DNA from: Saccharolobus caldissimus
Lineage (GTDB): Archaea > Thermoproteota > Thermoprotei_A > Sulfolobales > Sulfolobaceae
Assembly: GCF_020886315.1 (NCBI RefSeq)
Contig: NZ_AP025226.1
Span: 1,080,001 to 1,144,000 of the forward strand
DNA: 64,000 nucleotides
Direction of reading: 5' to 3'
Both the position numbers and the translations under genes were made by a program. Each line of letters opens with the position of its first letter. Within the stretch, counting starts at the first letter, position 1. A model generated the notes under the pieces. That model was not told the origin of the DNA. It worked only from the letters and a program-made list of their open reading frames with translations, and did not search any database. Positions 1 through 10,332 of this stretch are shown in pieces.

Positions 1-698
1 TAGAAGGAGAAGTAAAAGGAATGAAAGTAGGTATAGTTAAGGAGGGATTTGGATGGCCTAACTCGGAAAATGATGTAGATGAATTAGTTTATGCTTCAGC
101 TAAAAAGTTCGAAGAGTTAGGTGTAAAAGTTGAGGAGACTTCAATACCATTACATAGAATGGGTCTCGATATATGGACTCCTATTGCAGTTGAGGGAGCT
201 ACTGCTACTATGATACTTGGAAGTGGATTAGGTTGGGGACGTAAGGGTTTATTTGAAACTTCTATAGCTGAGTTCTTTGGTAACTCATTAAGAACAAGAG
301 CTAGAGATCTTCCTAATACAGTAAAGGGCGTGCTATTAATAGGGTATTTCATGATAACTAGGTATAATAATAAGTACTACGCTAAGGCTAGAAATCTTTC
401 CTTAATTTTAAAGAAAGCTTATGATAATGCTTTAAGTAAATATGATGCCTTAATAATGCCTACTACTCCTATGAAAGCAATGAAATATAAGTCTAATCCC
501 TCATTTGAGGAGTACTTTATGATGGCTTTAGGAATGATAAACAATACTGCTCCATTTGACGTAACTGGGCATCCTGCAATTAACGTACCAGTGGGTTACT
601 CACATGGTTTGCCAGTAGGTATGATGATTATAGGGAGACATTTTGAAGATGATGTTGTGTTGAAGTTAGCGTACGCTTTTGAACATTTAAGTAAATAA
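1..698 (+). CDS. Amidase (amidase signature family), C-terminal part
   Basis: The reading frame is already open at the window edge (codons from position 3), so the ATG at 21 is internal and the N-terminal half, with the Ser-Ser-Lys catalytic residues, lies outside. The visible part has the C-terminal amidase-signature pattern: a segment ending LIMPTTP, then [20 protein letters not shown] and [25 protein letters not shown] just before the stop. Such enzymes hydrolyse amides to acid and ammonia; the substrate cannot be told. It is followed by a hydrolase, an MFS carrier, a maleate-isomerase-like protein and hydantoinase A/B, which suggests catabolism of a cyclic amide or imide rather than tRNA amidation (inference). 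Confidence 0.88.
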   Translation, partial: EGEVKGMKVGIVKEGFGWPNSENDVDELVYASAKKFEELGVKVEETSIPLHRMGLDIWTPIAVEGATATMILGSGLGWGRKGLFETSIAEFFGNSLRTRARDLPNTVKGVLLIGYFMITRYNNKYYAKARNLSLILKKAYDNALSKYDALIMPTTPMKAMKYKSNPSFEEYFMMALGMINNTAPFDVTGHPAINVPVGYSHGLPVGMMIIGRHFEDDVVLKLAYAFEHLSK

Positions 699-760
699 TT
701 TTCAAAAAATTATTATTTTGCTAGCTAATCTTTAAATGGCATATGGAGCTATTATATATC

Positions 761-1456
761 ATGGTTTGGAAAGTTCTTTTACCTGGAGTCCCCCTTTATA
801 CTAATTTAGGTTTTTTAGGGTTTTGCAACATCTCTCTCATACAAAGTGATGGTAAGAACTTAATCTATGATCCAGGCCATTTTGGCAATAAGGAGGCTTT
901 ATTGAACTCATTAAAAAGTATTGGTCTTTCAGTTTCGGACATTGATGGAGTTATTGTCTCTCATTTGCATTATGATCATTCATTAAATTCCTTGATATTT
1001 CCTAAAGCAAAAGTATATGTGTCTCAAAGAGAAGTTGAATATGCTTTAAGTGAGACTTCTGATCCATATATAGTAAATTATTTACCTACCCTTCTTAAGG
1101 ATAAATTAGTTAAAGTAAAGGATGGAGACGAAATATATGGTCTGAAGTTTATTTTATTGCCTGGGCATACTGCAGGTACTATGGGAACTTTATACGGAGA
1201 TGTGCTATTCGTAGGCGATGCAATAAAATATATAAGCGATGCTAAGAGGAGAAAGACCTCCTTTGCATATTATAATATTGATGAAGCTAATGAAAGTATA
1301 AATAAGGCTTTATCTATAGGTAAGGTAATTGTACCAGGACATGACATACCTTTTAGGATAGATGAAAATACAATTACTCCACTAGTAGAATATAAGAACG
1401 AGTTAATAATATATTTAAAAAATAATATTAATATAATCACGAAAATGGAGTATTAG
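761..1456 (+). CDS. Metallo-beta-lactamase fold hydrolase
   Basis: A 231-residue cytoplasmic protein with the full metal-ligand set: HLHYDH near residues 68-73, a later His in LPGHTAGT, an Asp in VGDAIKY and a last His in VPGHDIP. These bind two metal ions in lactonase, glyoxalase II and related hydrolases. The short single-domain form resembles N-acyl-homoserine-lactonase-like members, but the substrate is unknown. I chose ATG 761 over ATG 743 because a TATA-like TTTAAA sits at 731-736, about 26 nt upstream, fitting a leaderless transcript; the 743 start would leave no room. Same strand as the flanking amidase and MFS genes. Confidence 0.85.
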   Translation: MVWKVLLPGVPLYTNLGFLGFCNISLIQSDGKNLIYDPGHFGNKEALLNSLKSIGLSVSDIDGVIVSHLHYDHSLNSLIFPKAKVYVSQREVEYALSETSDPYIVNYLPTLLKDKLVKVKDGDEIYGLKFILLPGHTAGTMGTLYGDVLFVGDAIKYISDAKRRKTSFAYYNIDEANESINKALSIGKVIVPGHDIPFRIDENTITPLVEYKNELIIYLKNNINIITKMEY

Positions 1457-1521
1457 TCATTAATGGTTTTTTACTTTCATAGCTAGAAAAGTTTATTAAG
1501 ATGTTTAGAAGACGGTTAATT

Positions 1522-2841
1522 ATGGTTTCGATGAAGAATAAGGTAATAATTGCATCTAGCTTTGGAATGGCCCTAGAATGGTATGATTTCTTTACCTATA
1601 GTTATGTAGCAACTATAATAGCACCTCTATTTTTCCCTTCAATTAATCCTATTGCCTCATTACTTGCTGTATATGTAACTTTCTTTATAGGTTTTTTAGG
1701 TAGGCCTTTGGGAGGAATTATTTTCGGTTACTTAGGAGATAAATTAGGAAGGAGATATAGTTTAATATTTACAATCTTGCTTACGGGCTTTAGCGTATTT
1801 TTCATAGGACTACTACCTACTTATTATCAAATAGGTATATTAGCCCCAATATTGCTGGCATTGCTTAGATTTCTCGATGGAGTTGCATTAGGTGGTGAGT
1901 GGGGAGGCGCGTTTTCCTTAACTTCAGAATATGTTAATCCTAATAGAAGGGGTTTATATTCCGGCATACTTCAATCTACGGTCTCTATAGCAAGTCTTTT
2001 AGTTACTGGTCTAATCCTTTTAATTACGATATTAATTGGCGTTAAAGGTTTTGACGTAATAGGATGGAGAATTATCTTTATGTCTGGTTTGTTAATTGCT
2101 ATAATAGGTCTAATAATAAGATTAAGGATAGAAGACTCGCCAGTTTTTAGAAAACTTCAAGGAGAAGGTAAAATATCTAAGAATCCTTTATCAGAGGCCA
2201 TCAAAAACTATTGGAAGCCGTTACTAACTGGTTTACTAATAGTGGGAATAATTAATGGTGCATGGTACTATACTAATTTCGCCTATTCAATATCTTATGC
2301 TACTACTATTGCTAAAAAATTTCATTACCCCTATGTTACATTACAGACAGTTGATTTTGCAGTATTTATTGCGTCAATAATAGGAATTTTCGCTTCAATA
2401 ATGTTCGGTTATTTATCTGATTTGATAGGTAGGAGAAAACAAATAATAATTAACTCAGTATTCGCATTACTACTCGCGTTCCCTTATTATTATCTACTCT
2501 TACAAGGCAATTTCCTATCAATAGCTTCTTCCATAATTATAGGGGCAATATTAATATATTATTTTGCAGGTGCAATTACGCCTATATTCCTAGTTGAATT
2601 GTTTCCTCCTCAAGTTAGATATACTGGAATTTCAATGGCATATCAAATAGGAGTTGGATTTATAGGGGGTTTAACTCCGTTTATCTTAACCTATCTAGTA
2701 TATGTTACGCATAATATATTTTCACCAGTTTTATTTACTATTATAACTGGTTTAGTAGTTTTAGGGCTAAGCTTAGGAGCAATAAAGGAGACAAAAGGTA
2801 ATATATATGAAGGAGAAGATATTTTAAAAACATCTAAGTAG
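1522..2841 (+). CDS. MFS transporter, metabolite:H+ symporter type
   Basis: About 439 residues with twelve hydrophobic segments. It opens with GMALEWYDFFTYSY, typical of the metabolite:H+ symporter branch of the major facilitator superfamily. The loop after helix 2 carries motif A (GDKLGRR) and the same kind of motif recurs in the second half (SDLIGRRKQ). These carriers import organic acids or sugars with protons. ATG 1522 is preferred to 1501 because a TATA-like GTTTATTAAG lies at 1491-1500. It stands between the metallo-hydrolase and the maleate-isomerase-like gene, so it may import the substrate of this cluster (inference). Confidence 0.88.
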   Translation: MVSMKNKVIIASSFGMALEWYDFFTYSYVATIIAPLFFPSINPIASLLAVYVTFFIGFLGRPLGGIIFGYLGDKLGRRYSLIFTILLTGFSVFFIGLLPTYYQIGILAPILLALLRFLDGVALGGEWGGAFSLTSEYVNPNRRGLYSGILQSTVSIASLLVTGLILLITILIGVKGFDVIGWRIIFMSGLLIAIIGLIIRLRIEDSPVFRKLQGEGKISKNPLSEAIKNYWKPLLTGLLIVGIINGAWYYTNFAYSISYATTIAKKFHYPYVTLQTVDFAVFIASIIGIFASIMFGYLSDLIGRRKQIIINSVFALLLAFPYYYLLLQGNFLSIASSIIIGAILIYYFAGAITPIFLVELFPPQVRYTGISMAYQIGVGFIGGLTPFILTYLVYVTHNIFSPVLFTIITGLVVLGLSLGAIKETKGNIYEGEDILKTSK

Positions 2842-2883
2842 TTTTTTGATTATTTATCAAATAAGAAAATTATAACTTGAAAA

Positions 2884-3621
2884 TTATGTGTTAAAAAGCA
2901 TTCCTAAACCTATGTTAGATATTCTAATATTTAACTTATTTAATGCTCCCCATAATGTTGCACTGTTACTACTAATTACTGGTTTCCCAATTTTCTCTTC
3001 TAACTTTTTAATTATATCAAAAGTTCTTAAATTAGTACAAGATATAAATATTCCATCAAAATTTGACTTAATTTCTTTTAAGCGACTTGTAATAAATTCG
3101 TATAATACATCTGGTGAAACTTTACCTATTTCAGTATTTTTTATTATATTCATTCCATACACCTTAACGACATTAATATCATGAAATGCTAAAAATTCCA
3201 CTTCCTTCTTATTTAGCTCATTAATGTATGGCGTTACTAGAACTATATCTCTCATTTTCATTTTGCGAAGGGCAGATATAACAGCGCCAGAAGTTACTAC
3301 GACAGGAGTTTTAGTAATATTGTATATTTTCTCTTCTAATTCTTTATATTGCATATAATTTTTAAAGAAACTTCCCGTAGTACACGCATATATGATAATA
3401 TCTGGAATTATGGACGATAATTCGGACGCAGCCCTTTCCGTTTCTTTTTCCATTTTAGTTAGATCATCAACAGTAACATTATCTAATTTAATTCTAGAAA
3501 AATGACAGCTAATGAACACATCCTCCTTATTGCTTAAGACTTTCGTGAACTCTAGTTCTACTGTAGTGTTAGAGGATGGTATAATAATTCCCATTTTAAG
3601 CCAATTTTTAAAGTTCATCAA
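2884..3621 (-). CDS. Maleate cis-trans isomerase / Asp-Glu racemase superfamily protein
   Basis: 245 residues. The N-terminal MGIIIPSSNTTVELEF and the two cysteines in IYACTTGS (about residue 79) and FISCTNLR (about residue 195) are the paired catalytic Cys of the Asp/Glu racemase superfamily. The opening motif and length fit maleate isomerase and arylmalonate decarboxylase relatives better than true amino-acid racemases. Expected chemistry is isomerisation or decarboxylation at an activated carboxylate. It is on the opposite strand and reads away from hyuA, with which it shares a 174-bp intergenic region holding both promoters. Nearby hydantoinase and amidase genes make a role in cyclic imide or N-heterocycle breakdown plausible. 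Confidence 0.8.
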   Translation of the reverse strand: MMNFKNWLKMGIIIPSSNTTVELEFTKVLSNKEDVFISCHFSRIKLDNVTVDDLTKMEKETERAASELSSIIPDIIIYACTTGSFFKNYMQYKELEEKIYNITKTPVVVTSGAVISALRKMKMRDIVLVTPYINELNKKEVEFLAFHDINVVKVYGMNIIKNTEIGKVSPDVLYEFITSRLKEIKSNFDGIFISCTNLRTFDIIKKLEEKIGKPVISSNSATLWGALNKLNIRISNIGLGMLFNT

Positions 3622-3795
3622 AGAATGCTTTTATCTTAAGAATATTTTAATCTTTTCTCTCAATTTATATAATATTAATTTAAATTTTTGGAAATATATT
3701 CTTTAAATTAGCAATTTTTCAAAATAATATGCATATTAAATCATGTGATATACGTTCCCCGAAAAACCTAAATACTAATATCGTGAGTATGAAGT

Positions 3796-5730
3796 GTGAA
3801 GTGTAAGGTTGCAATAGACATTGGAGGAACTTTTACTGACTTCATAATACTCTCCGAGGTAGGTGAAGTTAGTACGATAAAAGTTTTAACTAATCCCAGA
3901 AATCCTGGTGAAGTAATACAAAATGTAATAAAAGGCTTAGACTGCGAGGTAGAGGAAGTAGTGCATGCTACGACATTAGCTACAAACGCTTTATTAGGGC
4001 AGGAGAATCTCAACATTCCCAGAACTGCTCTTCTTACTACTAAAGGTTTTAGAGATATAATAGAAATAGGGAGACAAAATAGGCCTAGATTGTATGATCT
4101 GTATTTCGAAAAACCTAAACAAATAGTCCCCAGAGAGTTAAGAATAGAGATAGATGAGAGAATTAATGCAGATGGTGAAATTTTAAAAGAGGTAAATGAG
4201 AGAGAGGTAGAGGAAAAGGTAAGCAAGATAAAAGCCGAAGCCGTAGCAGTGAGTTATTTACACTCTTATATTAATCCACATAATGAATTAAAGACTAAAG
4301 AGGTCTTAAAGAAATATTTTAAGTATATCTCAATATCCTCAGAAGTAGCCCCAGAACCACGAGAGTACGAAAGAACTTCTACCACGGTAATTAATGCAGC
4401 TTTAATGCCAATAGTCTCCTCTTATCTTGAAAATATCCAGTCTTCTTTACCAACTGATAAATTTTATATAATGTCAAGCTCTGGAGGGCTAGTAGATATT
4501 AACGAGGCTTTAAGCAAGCCAGTCCAATTAATAGAATCTGGTCCTGCAGCGGGAGTGATAGCGTCAGCCAGTTTCCTTCCCGAGGAAAACTTAATAAGTT
4601 TTGATATGGGAGGGACTACAGCAAAAGCGGGAGTCGTAATAAACGGCAAATTCGAGATAACTTCTGAGTATGAAGTAGGAGGGGAGGTTCATCACGGTAG
4701 AGTAGTTAAGGGTAGCGGGTACCCGATAAGGTTTCCCTTTGTGGACTTAGCAGAAGTTTCAGCTGGAGGAGGTACGATTATATGGAGAGACGAGGCTAAT
4801 GCTTTAAGGGTGGGACCGATAAGTGCTGGTGCAGATCCTGGACCAATATGTTATAACAAAGGGGGAGATAAACCAACGATAACTGATGCTAATTTAGTCT
4901 TAGGTAGACTTGGAGAGAAATTATTAGGAGGAGGCATGAAACTTTATAAAGAGAAGGCTTTAGAGGGCTTATCTAGACTAGGTGATCCATATGAGGTAAG
5001 TAAAGTCGCGTTAGATTTAGCCAATTTAGAAATGGCTAGGGCTATAAGGTTAGTTACTGTTGAGAGGGGCTTAGATCCGTCAAATTTCTCTCTTATAGCT
5101 TTTGGAGGGGCTGGTCCTCAACACGCGCTATATTTAGCCGATGAGATAGGTATAAAAAGGGTAATAATTCCACCTTATCCTGGGCTGTTTAGTGCCTTAG
5201 GACTTTTACTTGCTGACTGGCGTTTTGAGGCTAGGAAGTCTTACCCTAAAGACTTAGAGAGGGACTTCAAGGAGTTAGAAAATAAATTAATTGAAAGGCT
5301 CAAAAAAGTTGATTACTTCATTAGGTATGCTGATGTTAGATATAAGGGGCAGGGATGGGAACTGACAATTCAGGTTCCAGAAAACGTTAGTGAAATTAGA
5401 AAGGTGTTCGAGGATAAACATTTAGCTACTTATGGTTTCGTTATGAGTGATAGGGAAATAGAGATAGTTACTATAAGGGTGTTCGCAATTAGAAGGAGAG
5501 TTATGCCAAAAATATCACCTACATTTGGGAACGAAAGCAAACCTAAGGAAATTAGAAAGGTTTTAATAGAGGATGATTGGGTTAACACAGAGGTCTATGT
5601 TAGGGAGAAGTTGCCTAAGGGATTTGAAATAAGGGGTCCGGCAATTATTGAGGAGTATAGTTCTACTATCGTGGTTAAGCCAAGTTGGAAGGCTTTAGTA
5701 GATGATTCAATTATAATGGTGAGAGAATGA
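3796..5730 (+). CDS. hyuA: Hydantoinase A / 5-oxoprolinase family subunit
   Basis: 644 residues. The actin-fold ATPase signature [11 protein letters not shown] is at residues 6-16, a second phosphate loop [11 protein letters not shown] at about 269-279, and [16 protein letters not shown] near 437-452; all are hallmarks of HyuA, the ATP-dependent N-methylhydantoinase / acetone carboxylase beta-type subunit. It should form a complex with the HyuB subunit encoded next and open a cyclic amide ring at the cost of ATP. The start is GTG, because an in-frame stop lies just upstream and a TATA-like CCTAAATAC sits about 26 nt before it. The exact substrate (hydantoin, 5-oxoproline, other) cannot be read from sequence. 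Confidence 0.9.
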   Translation: MKCKVAIDIGGTFTDFIILSEVGEVSTIKVLTNPRNPGEVIQNVIKGLDCEVEEVVHATTLATNALLGQENLNIPRTALLTTKGFRDIIEIGRQNRPRLYDLYFEKPKQIVPRELRIEIDERINADGEILKEVNEREVEEKVSKIKAEAVAVSYLHSYINPHNELKTKEVLKKYFKYISISSEVAPEPREYERTSTTVINAALMPIVSSYLENIQSSLPTDKFYIMSSSGGLVDINEALSKPVQLIESGPAAGVIASASFLPEENLISFDMGGTTAKAGVVINGKFEITSEYEVGGEVHHGRVVKGSGYPIRFPFVDLAEVSAGGGTIIWRDEANALRVGPISAGADPGPICYNKGGDKPTITDANLVLGRLGEKLLGGGMKLYKEKALEGLSRLGDPYEVSKVALDLANLEMARAIRLVTVERGLDPSNFSLIAFGGAGPQHALYLADEIGIKRVIIPPYPGLFSALGLLLADWRFEARKSYPKDLERDFKELENKLIERLKKVDYFIRYADVRYKGQGWELTIQVPENVSEIRKVFEDKHLATYGFVMSDREIEIVTIRVFAIRRRVMPKISPTFGNESKPKEIRKVLIEDDWVNTEVYVREKLPKGFEIRGPAIIEEYSSTIVVKPSWKALVDDSIIMVRE

Positions 5731-7259
5731 CGAGTTGGGAAATAATTCATAAGGCTTCTGAATTTATTGCAGAAGAAATGGGAGTTATGTTAAAGAGGTC
5801 TGCGATGTCACCTAATATTAGGGAGAGGATGGACCACAGTTGTGCCATTTTAGACGCTGAGGGAAATATCATAGCTCAGGCTGAACATATACCCGTTCAT
5901 CTAGGTTCCTTCAGTGTAGGAGTTAAGAATACTCTGAAAATCGTTAATTTAGAAGAGGGTGATATGGTTATATTAAACGACCCTTATATTTCTGGTACTC
6001 ACTTAAATGACGTAATGTTACTAGCCCCTATTTATTATAACGGTAAACTCATAGGATACGTTGTTAATAAAGCTCATCATGTAGACGTAGGAGGACCTTC
6101 TCCAGGGAGTTTAAACCCTTATGCCACTACAATATATGAGGAGGGGCTTGTAATACCTCCAGTAAAGATAATTAAGAAGGGTAAGCTAAACGAGGAGATC
6201 GTTGAGATTATTAAGGAGAACTTCAAGGTTCCAGAAGTATCCCTAGGCGATTTAAATGCTCAAATCTCAGCTAACTTAAACGGCGTATTGAGAGTAAAGC
6301 AGTTAATAGATAAATACGGCTTAGATAGAGTTTTATCTTCTTGGGCAAAATCAATTGAATACGGAAGATCCTTAGCTCTTTCTGAAATTTCTAAGTGGAA
6401 TAAGGGTTCATTTGAGGATGAGGATTACTTAGAATTGGATACTTTAAAGAGAATAAGGGTTAAAATAATTATTAGTGATAAGGGAATAATTGCAGACTTT
6501 AATGGAACTGATAATCAAGTTGAAGCTCCATTTAACGCAGTATATGGCGTTACTTTTTCTGCAGTGAGTTTTGTGGTCAGGTCTTTAATAGGGAAGGACA
6601 TTCCTACTAATGAGGGGTTTTATAGCGTAATTAAGGTAATAGCACCAGAGGGTACTATAGTTAATCCATTAAAGCCTGCAGCAGTCGGAGGAGGAAACGT
6701 TGAAACTTCACAAAGAATTGCAGATGTAACATTTAAAGCATTTTCACACTCAATTCCAGTACCGGCTGCAGGCTCTGGTACCATGATGAACGTGATGATG
6801 GGGGGCATTTATAAGGGAAAATATTGGGCTTACTATGAGACTATAGGGGGAGGTACGGGCGGAAGACCAAATAAGGATGGAGTATCTGGGGTTCATGTAA
6901 ATATGACAAATACGTTAAATACTCCCATAGAAATAGCTGAAAGGCATTATCCAATACTTTTCACTGCATATAGAATAAGAGAAGGTAGTGGAGGAAAGGG
7001 TATGTATAGGGGAGGAGATGGAATAATAAGGGCATTTAAGGTTTTAGAGAAAACTAAGCTCTCAATAATGGCTGAAAGATTTAAGGTTCCACCCTGGGGA
7101 TTAAAGGGAGGAGACAACGGAAAGCCAGGGAGAGTTACGATTATTAGAAAGGGTAATGTTATAGAGGAAATGCCCAGTAAGTTCTCCACTATTTTAAACC
7201 CGGGAGATGAAGTAATAATTGAAACTCCAGGGGGAGGAGGATATGGAAGCGAAAAATAG
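5727..7259 (+). CDS. hyuB: Hydantoinase B / 5-oxoprolinase family subunit
   Basis: 510 residues, overlapping hyuA by the 4-base ATGA, so the two are translationally coupled. Family motifs in order: [21 protein letters not shown] near the N terminus, [15 protein letters not shown], then [20 protein letters not shown] and [20 protein letters not shown] towards the C terminus. HyuB is the partner subunit of HyuA in N-methylhydantoinase and 5-oxoprolinase-type enzymes. Length is normal and no motif is missing. A T-rich tract follows the stop and the next gene starts 246 bp later with its own promoter, so this is the end of the operon. Confidence 0.9.
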   Translation: MTSWEIIHKASEFIAEEMGVMLKRSAMSPNIRERMDHSCAILDAEGNIIAQAEHIPVHLGSFSVGVKNTLKIVNLEEGDMVILNDPYISGTHLNDVMLLAPIYYNGKLIGYVVNKAHHVDVGGPSPGSLNPYATTIYEEGLVIPPVKIIKKGKLNEEIVEIIKENFKVPEVSLGDLNAQISANLNGVLRVKQLIDKYGLDRVLSSWAKSIEYGRSLALSEISKWNKGSFEDEDYLELDTLKRIRVKIIISDKGIIADFNGTDNQVEAPFNAVYGVTFSAVSFVVRSLIGKDIPTNEGFYSVIKVIAPEGTIVNPLKPAAVGGGNVETSQRIADVTFKAFSHSIPVPAAGSGTMMNVMMGGIYKGKYWAYYETIGGGTGGRPNKDGVSGVHVNMTNTLNTPIEIAERHYPILFTAYRIREGSGGKGMYRGGDGIIRAFKVLEKTKLSIMAERFKVPPWGLKGGDNGKPGRVTIIRKGNVIEEMPSKFSTILNPGDEVIIETPGGGGYGSEK

Positions 7260-7272
7260 TGATCTATTACTC

Positions 7273-7278
7273 TTTTTT
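7273..7278 (+). terminator. Candidate T-tract terminator after hyuB
   Basis: Six consecutive T residues within a pyrimidine-rich run 13 nt after the hyuB stop. Sulfolobales terminate in T-rich tracts without needing a hairpin. The rest of 7260-7480 is AT-rich with no gene seen. Confidence 0.35.
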
Positions 7279-7505
7279 ATTCAATTTTAACTAAATATTT
7301 TAAATTATAATTATCATATAAGTAACAGTTTACAGCTATAAAATCGAAAAAGCCAATTTTCTTTCATAATTTAGCTATGAATTGTAGTAATTTTTAATCA
7401 GTTAGCACATGATAATTTACAAGTGTGCAGAAATAAAATCTGATTTAAAGTGAGTAGATAGAATACGAAAAATAAGTTTTTAATCTTATAGTTATTAAAA
7501 TTATC

Positions 7506-8243
7506 ATGAAACTTAGAGTTAGTTTCTTAGGAGCTAAAGGGGGTATAGGTAAGACCACAATAGCATTACATACTGCCTTTTATCTTTCGAGAAAATTTAG
7601 GGTATTATATATAGATAAAGATTTACTATCTTTAGGCTCGTTAATTATGGGCTTTAATGGTGCTGGATTATATAAGGCAGTAATGGAAAATCTGGGAAAG
7701 GAAGAATACGAGTACAAAGTAAGGGATAATTTTGTAATTCTGAAGATGTTTAGCAATCCTCTAGATGAAAAAACTTTTAATTACGTCTTAAAGAACAAGG
7801 CTGAGCAATTAATAAAAGCATATGTAGATGTTGTATCAAAGAATTACGACGTTATATTAGTTGATTACGGTTTAGTTTCGAGTTTAAGAGACCCACTCTT
7901 CTTTAATGAATATGAGATGTTTATCAATAACTTTAAGGAATACGAGATGACAGCTATTGGAATTAGTGATGCTATAATTGAAAATATATATGCAGCATTA
8001 GACTACTTTAATAGATTAATGAACGAAATTAGTGTAAAACCCTTAGCGTTCATAATTAATATGGTTCCCCAAGAATCAAGGGAAAGAATAACCCAGATTG
8101 TCAATGAATTAAAGAAAAGGGTAAATATCGAAGTGTTCTTAGTTCCCTTTAAAGATGAGTATGTACAATATAAAAACTTAGATAAGTCGACAGATTTTGA
8201 AGACATATTCAAGTTTATAGAGTTTAAACTGTTAAGAGAATAA
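7506..8243 (+). CDS. ParA/MinD-like P-loop ATPase
   Basis: 245 residues. The deviant Walker A motif GAKGGIGKTT at residues 9-18 (with the extra Lys before GG) defines the SIMIBI ParA/MinD/Soj class, and VLYIDKDLLSLGSL supplies the A' Asp. No ParB-like partner or DNA-binding domain is visible next to it, so it may be an orphan partition or positioning ATPase. A TATA-like GTTTTTAAT lies about 30 nt before the ATG. It converges on the CorA-like gene to its right. Confidence 0.82.
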   Translation: MKLRVSFLGAKGGIGKTTIALHTAFYLSRKFRVLYIDKDLLSLGSLIMGFNGAGLYKAVMENLGKEEYEYKVRDNFVILKMFSNPLDEKTFNYVLKNKAEQLIKAYVDVVSKNYDVILVDYGLVSSLRDPLFFNEYEMFINNFKEYEMTAIGISDAIIENIYAALDYFNRLMNEISVKPLAFIINMVPQESRERITQIVNELKKRVNIEVFLVPFKDEYVQYKNLDKSTDFEDIFKFIEFKLLRE

Positions 8244-8381
8244 CGTTCTTATTTTAATGAAGAGAATATTTATCGTGAATTAAGCATCTTTATTTACTTG
8301 TTAAGTAACGTTAAGAGCTTTATTTTAGAGATTAGTAATTTAAGGAATAAGTTGTAAATAAGATGACAAATTTAAGGTGAT

Positions 8382-9119
8382 TTATAACCATCCTATTTTG
8401 CGTAAGTAAACAGTTAGAAGTATCCCTAATATTACTAAAGGGGAAAGGAAGTAAATTGCATAAACCGTTGAGAAATTTGATGGTAATGAAGAGTAAGTTA
8501 CTGCATATATACTTGCTATTGCTGTAACGGGTAAAAATATAAATGATATCGATGTTAATTTCTTTATGATAACGTTTAACTCATTTTGAACTTCAGTAAG
8601 GTATATATTATACAGATCTGATGATCTAGTAATTAATATTTCAGCCCTTTCATACGCAAATTCTATTTCATCTTGAATATCTTTACTAATATATCTTGAT
8701 AATTTCTTAGATACGTAGTAAAGTGAGGACGAATCCAAATATAACGCTTGAATTTCTTTTCTTAAATCCTTTATTTCTCTTAAATCCTTTAACCTGCCTT
8801 CTGTAATATTATCGAATAATTCGTCAAATCTCTCAAAGAGTTTTGTTCTCTTATTCCCAAGTATGTAGACGATCTCATCTAATACGCCCTCTATTAACTT
8901 ATTAGGCTCACAACTATCGAAATCGATTTCCTTAACTATTTCATACATTTCCCTCGAATATACCGTTAAATTCCCATTTATTAAGGATAGGTACTGAGGT
9001 TTTCCATCTATATCTATTCTAACGTAAAACCCTTTATCTAAAAAAATTACCCTGTACACGTTTAAGTCATCTATAGGGATAGAGGGTGATATTTCTTGGA
9101 ACTTTATTTCACATTTCAT
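8382..9119 (-). CDS. Divergent CorA-like membrane protein
   Basis: 245 residues: a soluble alpha/beta N-terminal domain, a long helical stretch (about residues 85-180) and two C-terminal transmembrane helices (about 188-210 and 218-240). This is the layout of CorA metal-ion channels. The GMN signature that ends the first pore helix in true CorA is absent; the equivalent place reads SIYAVTYSS. The protein is also shorter than usual CorA (about 310-320 residues). It could be a CorA relative with altered ion selectivity or a non-transporting one. Cytoplasmic membrane; no operon partner. Confidence 0.6.
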   Translation of the reverse strand: MKCEIKFQEISPSIPIDDLNVYRVIFLDKGFYVRIDIDGKPQYLSLINGNLTVYSREMYEIVKEIDFDSCEPNKLIEGVLDEIVYILGNKRTKLFERFDELFDNITEGRLKDLREIKDLRKEIQALYLDSSSLYYVSKKLSRYISKDIQDEIEFAYERAEILITRSSDLYNIYLTEVQNELNVIIKKLTSISFIFLPVTAIASIYAVTYSSLPSNFSTVYAIYFLSPLVILGILLTVYLRKIGWL

Positions 9120-9310
9120 TGGCTTAAATTAGAGTACATAAGGTATTAAAAATATAACGTGGTTTAGCAGTGGATAAAAGCTAGATTAAAAGTTATTGTG
9201 CTAATATTTCCAAAAATTTTTATTATTATTAGATAATAGATAGCATTAAGTAATATTTAGGCCTCAGAATTATTAAATTAACTAATGATAGTTATGTTAT
9301 TTTCATATAG

Positions 9311-9651
9311 GTTCTTTTATACTTTTTAGTTAAAAAAGAAATTTTATGGTTAAAACTCTACTGGAAAACATTATTAGATAGTTTACTATATATAGTCAAT
9401 GTTGCTGTAATGAAGTGGTTAAACCTCTTACATAAAAAGTTTAAAGATAAAGGTAATCCACGTAAACCTTATCTAGACTTTTTTAATCAATTTAAGAATT
9501 TCTTCACTACTATTTCTGTAAAGTTATTAGACTTAATTAAGCTCTTTATAACCCTATACGTATTCGATAGACTCTAGTTGAAGCATTTCAATTAGTAATG
9601 AAGATAAATAAGGCTAAGAAATTACTGGAAATACTAACGTTATCGCCTTGA
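9311..9651 (+). pseudogene. Decayed reading frame, probably transposase remnant
   Basis: No intact gene occupies 9120-10332. One long open stretch (9311-9577) translates to protein-like sequence including NPRKPYLDFF and ends at TAG; a -1 shift lets it continue (LVEAFQLVMKINKAKKLLEI) to another stop at 9649. Further coherent bits such as EGYDSDTQFLIENDKE follow in broken frames to about 9900. The pattern (basic, frameshifted, isolated) fits an old insertion-sequence transposase, but I cannot name the family. The rest of the 1.2 kb gap is AT-rich with nothing recognisable, apart from a 12-A run near 10276. Confidence 0.4.
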
Positions 9652-10332
9652 GATATTGATTCATACTAAGAGGGCTATGATTCGGATACTCAATTCTTAA
9701 TCGAGAATGATAAGGAATGTTATTATTGTAGTTAATCTTAATGGAATAGGTCTCTGACACATATATAGAATGCCCTCTATATGAGAGATATAATTCCGAA
9801 TTAATGATGGGAAAAATGAACAATTCTAGAATGAACCTCATTTTTCTTCCAGGATAGTGAGAAAGTAAGCTACTATTCATTCCCTCTCTCCATAATAGCT
9901 TATCAATATTTTAACTCCTTCCCTATATGAAGAAGTTGCTATCTTATTTTAATTTCCCTTATTATCTGTTAACTCTATAATCTTATCCCCTAAAAAAGTT
10001 CTAATATAAATTCTTCTTCAAAAGAAAATAATAAAAATCTAGTAAATCTCGGCTTTGTAACATTTTCATTAATTCCTATGATATTCAAAGATATAAAGAT
10101 TATATTAGAAGATTTTTAACTTGATTCAGTATTATGTTAGCCATCTTTATCTTCTATATTTATTATCTTAATCTTCATAACCATATATTTTCTCTCTGAA
10201 CAATATGAACTTATTCGCCAAAATACTATTTAATATAGACCCTTAAATACATTATAAATTCGGATTTAATTCAAAAAAAAAAAAACTTATGTAGAATATA
10301 AATTATATAATTTATAGAAAAATTAAGTGAAG

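Noticed and set aside
743-760. Earlier ATG of the metallo-hydrolase gene
   Set aside because: It overlaps the likely promoter; ATG 761 fits TATA spacing better.
9614-9880. 88-codon minus-strand frame
   Set aside because: It lies antisense to the decayed plus-strand gene, has no homology I can see and no promoter.
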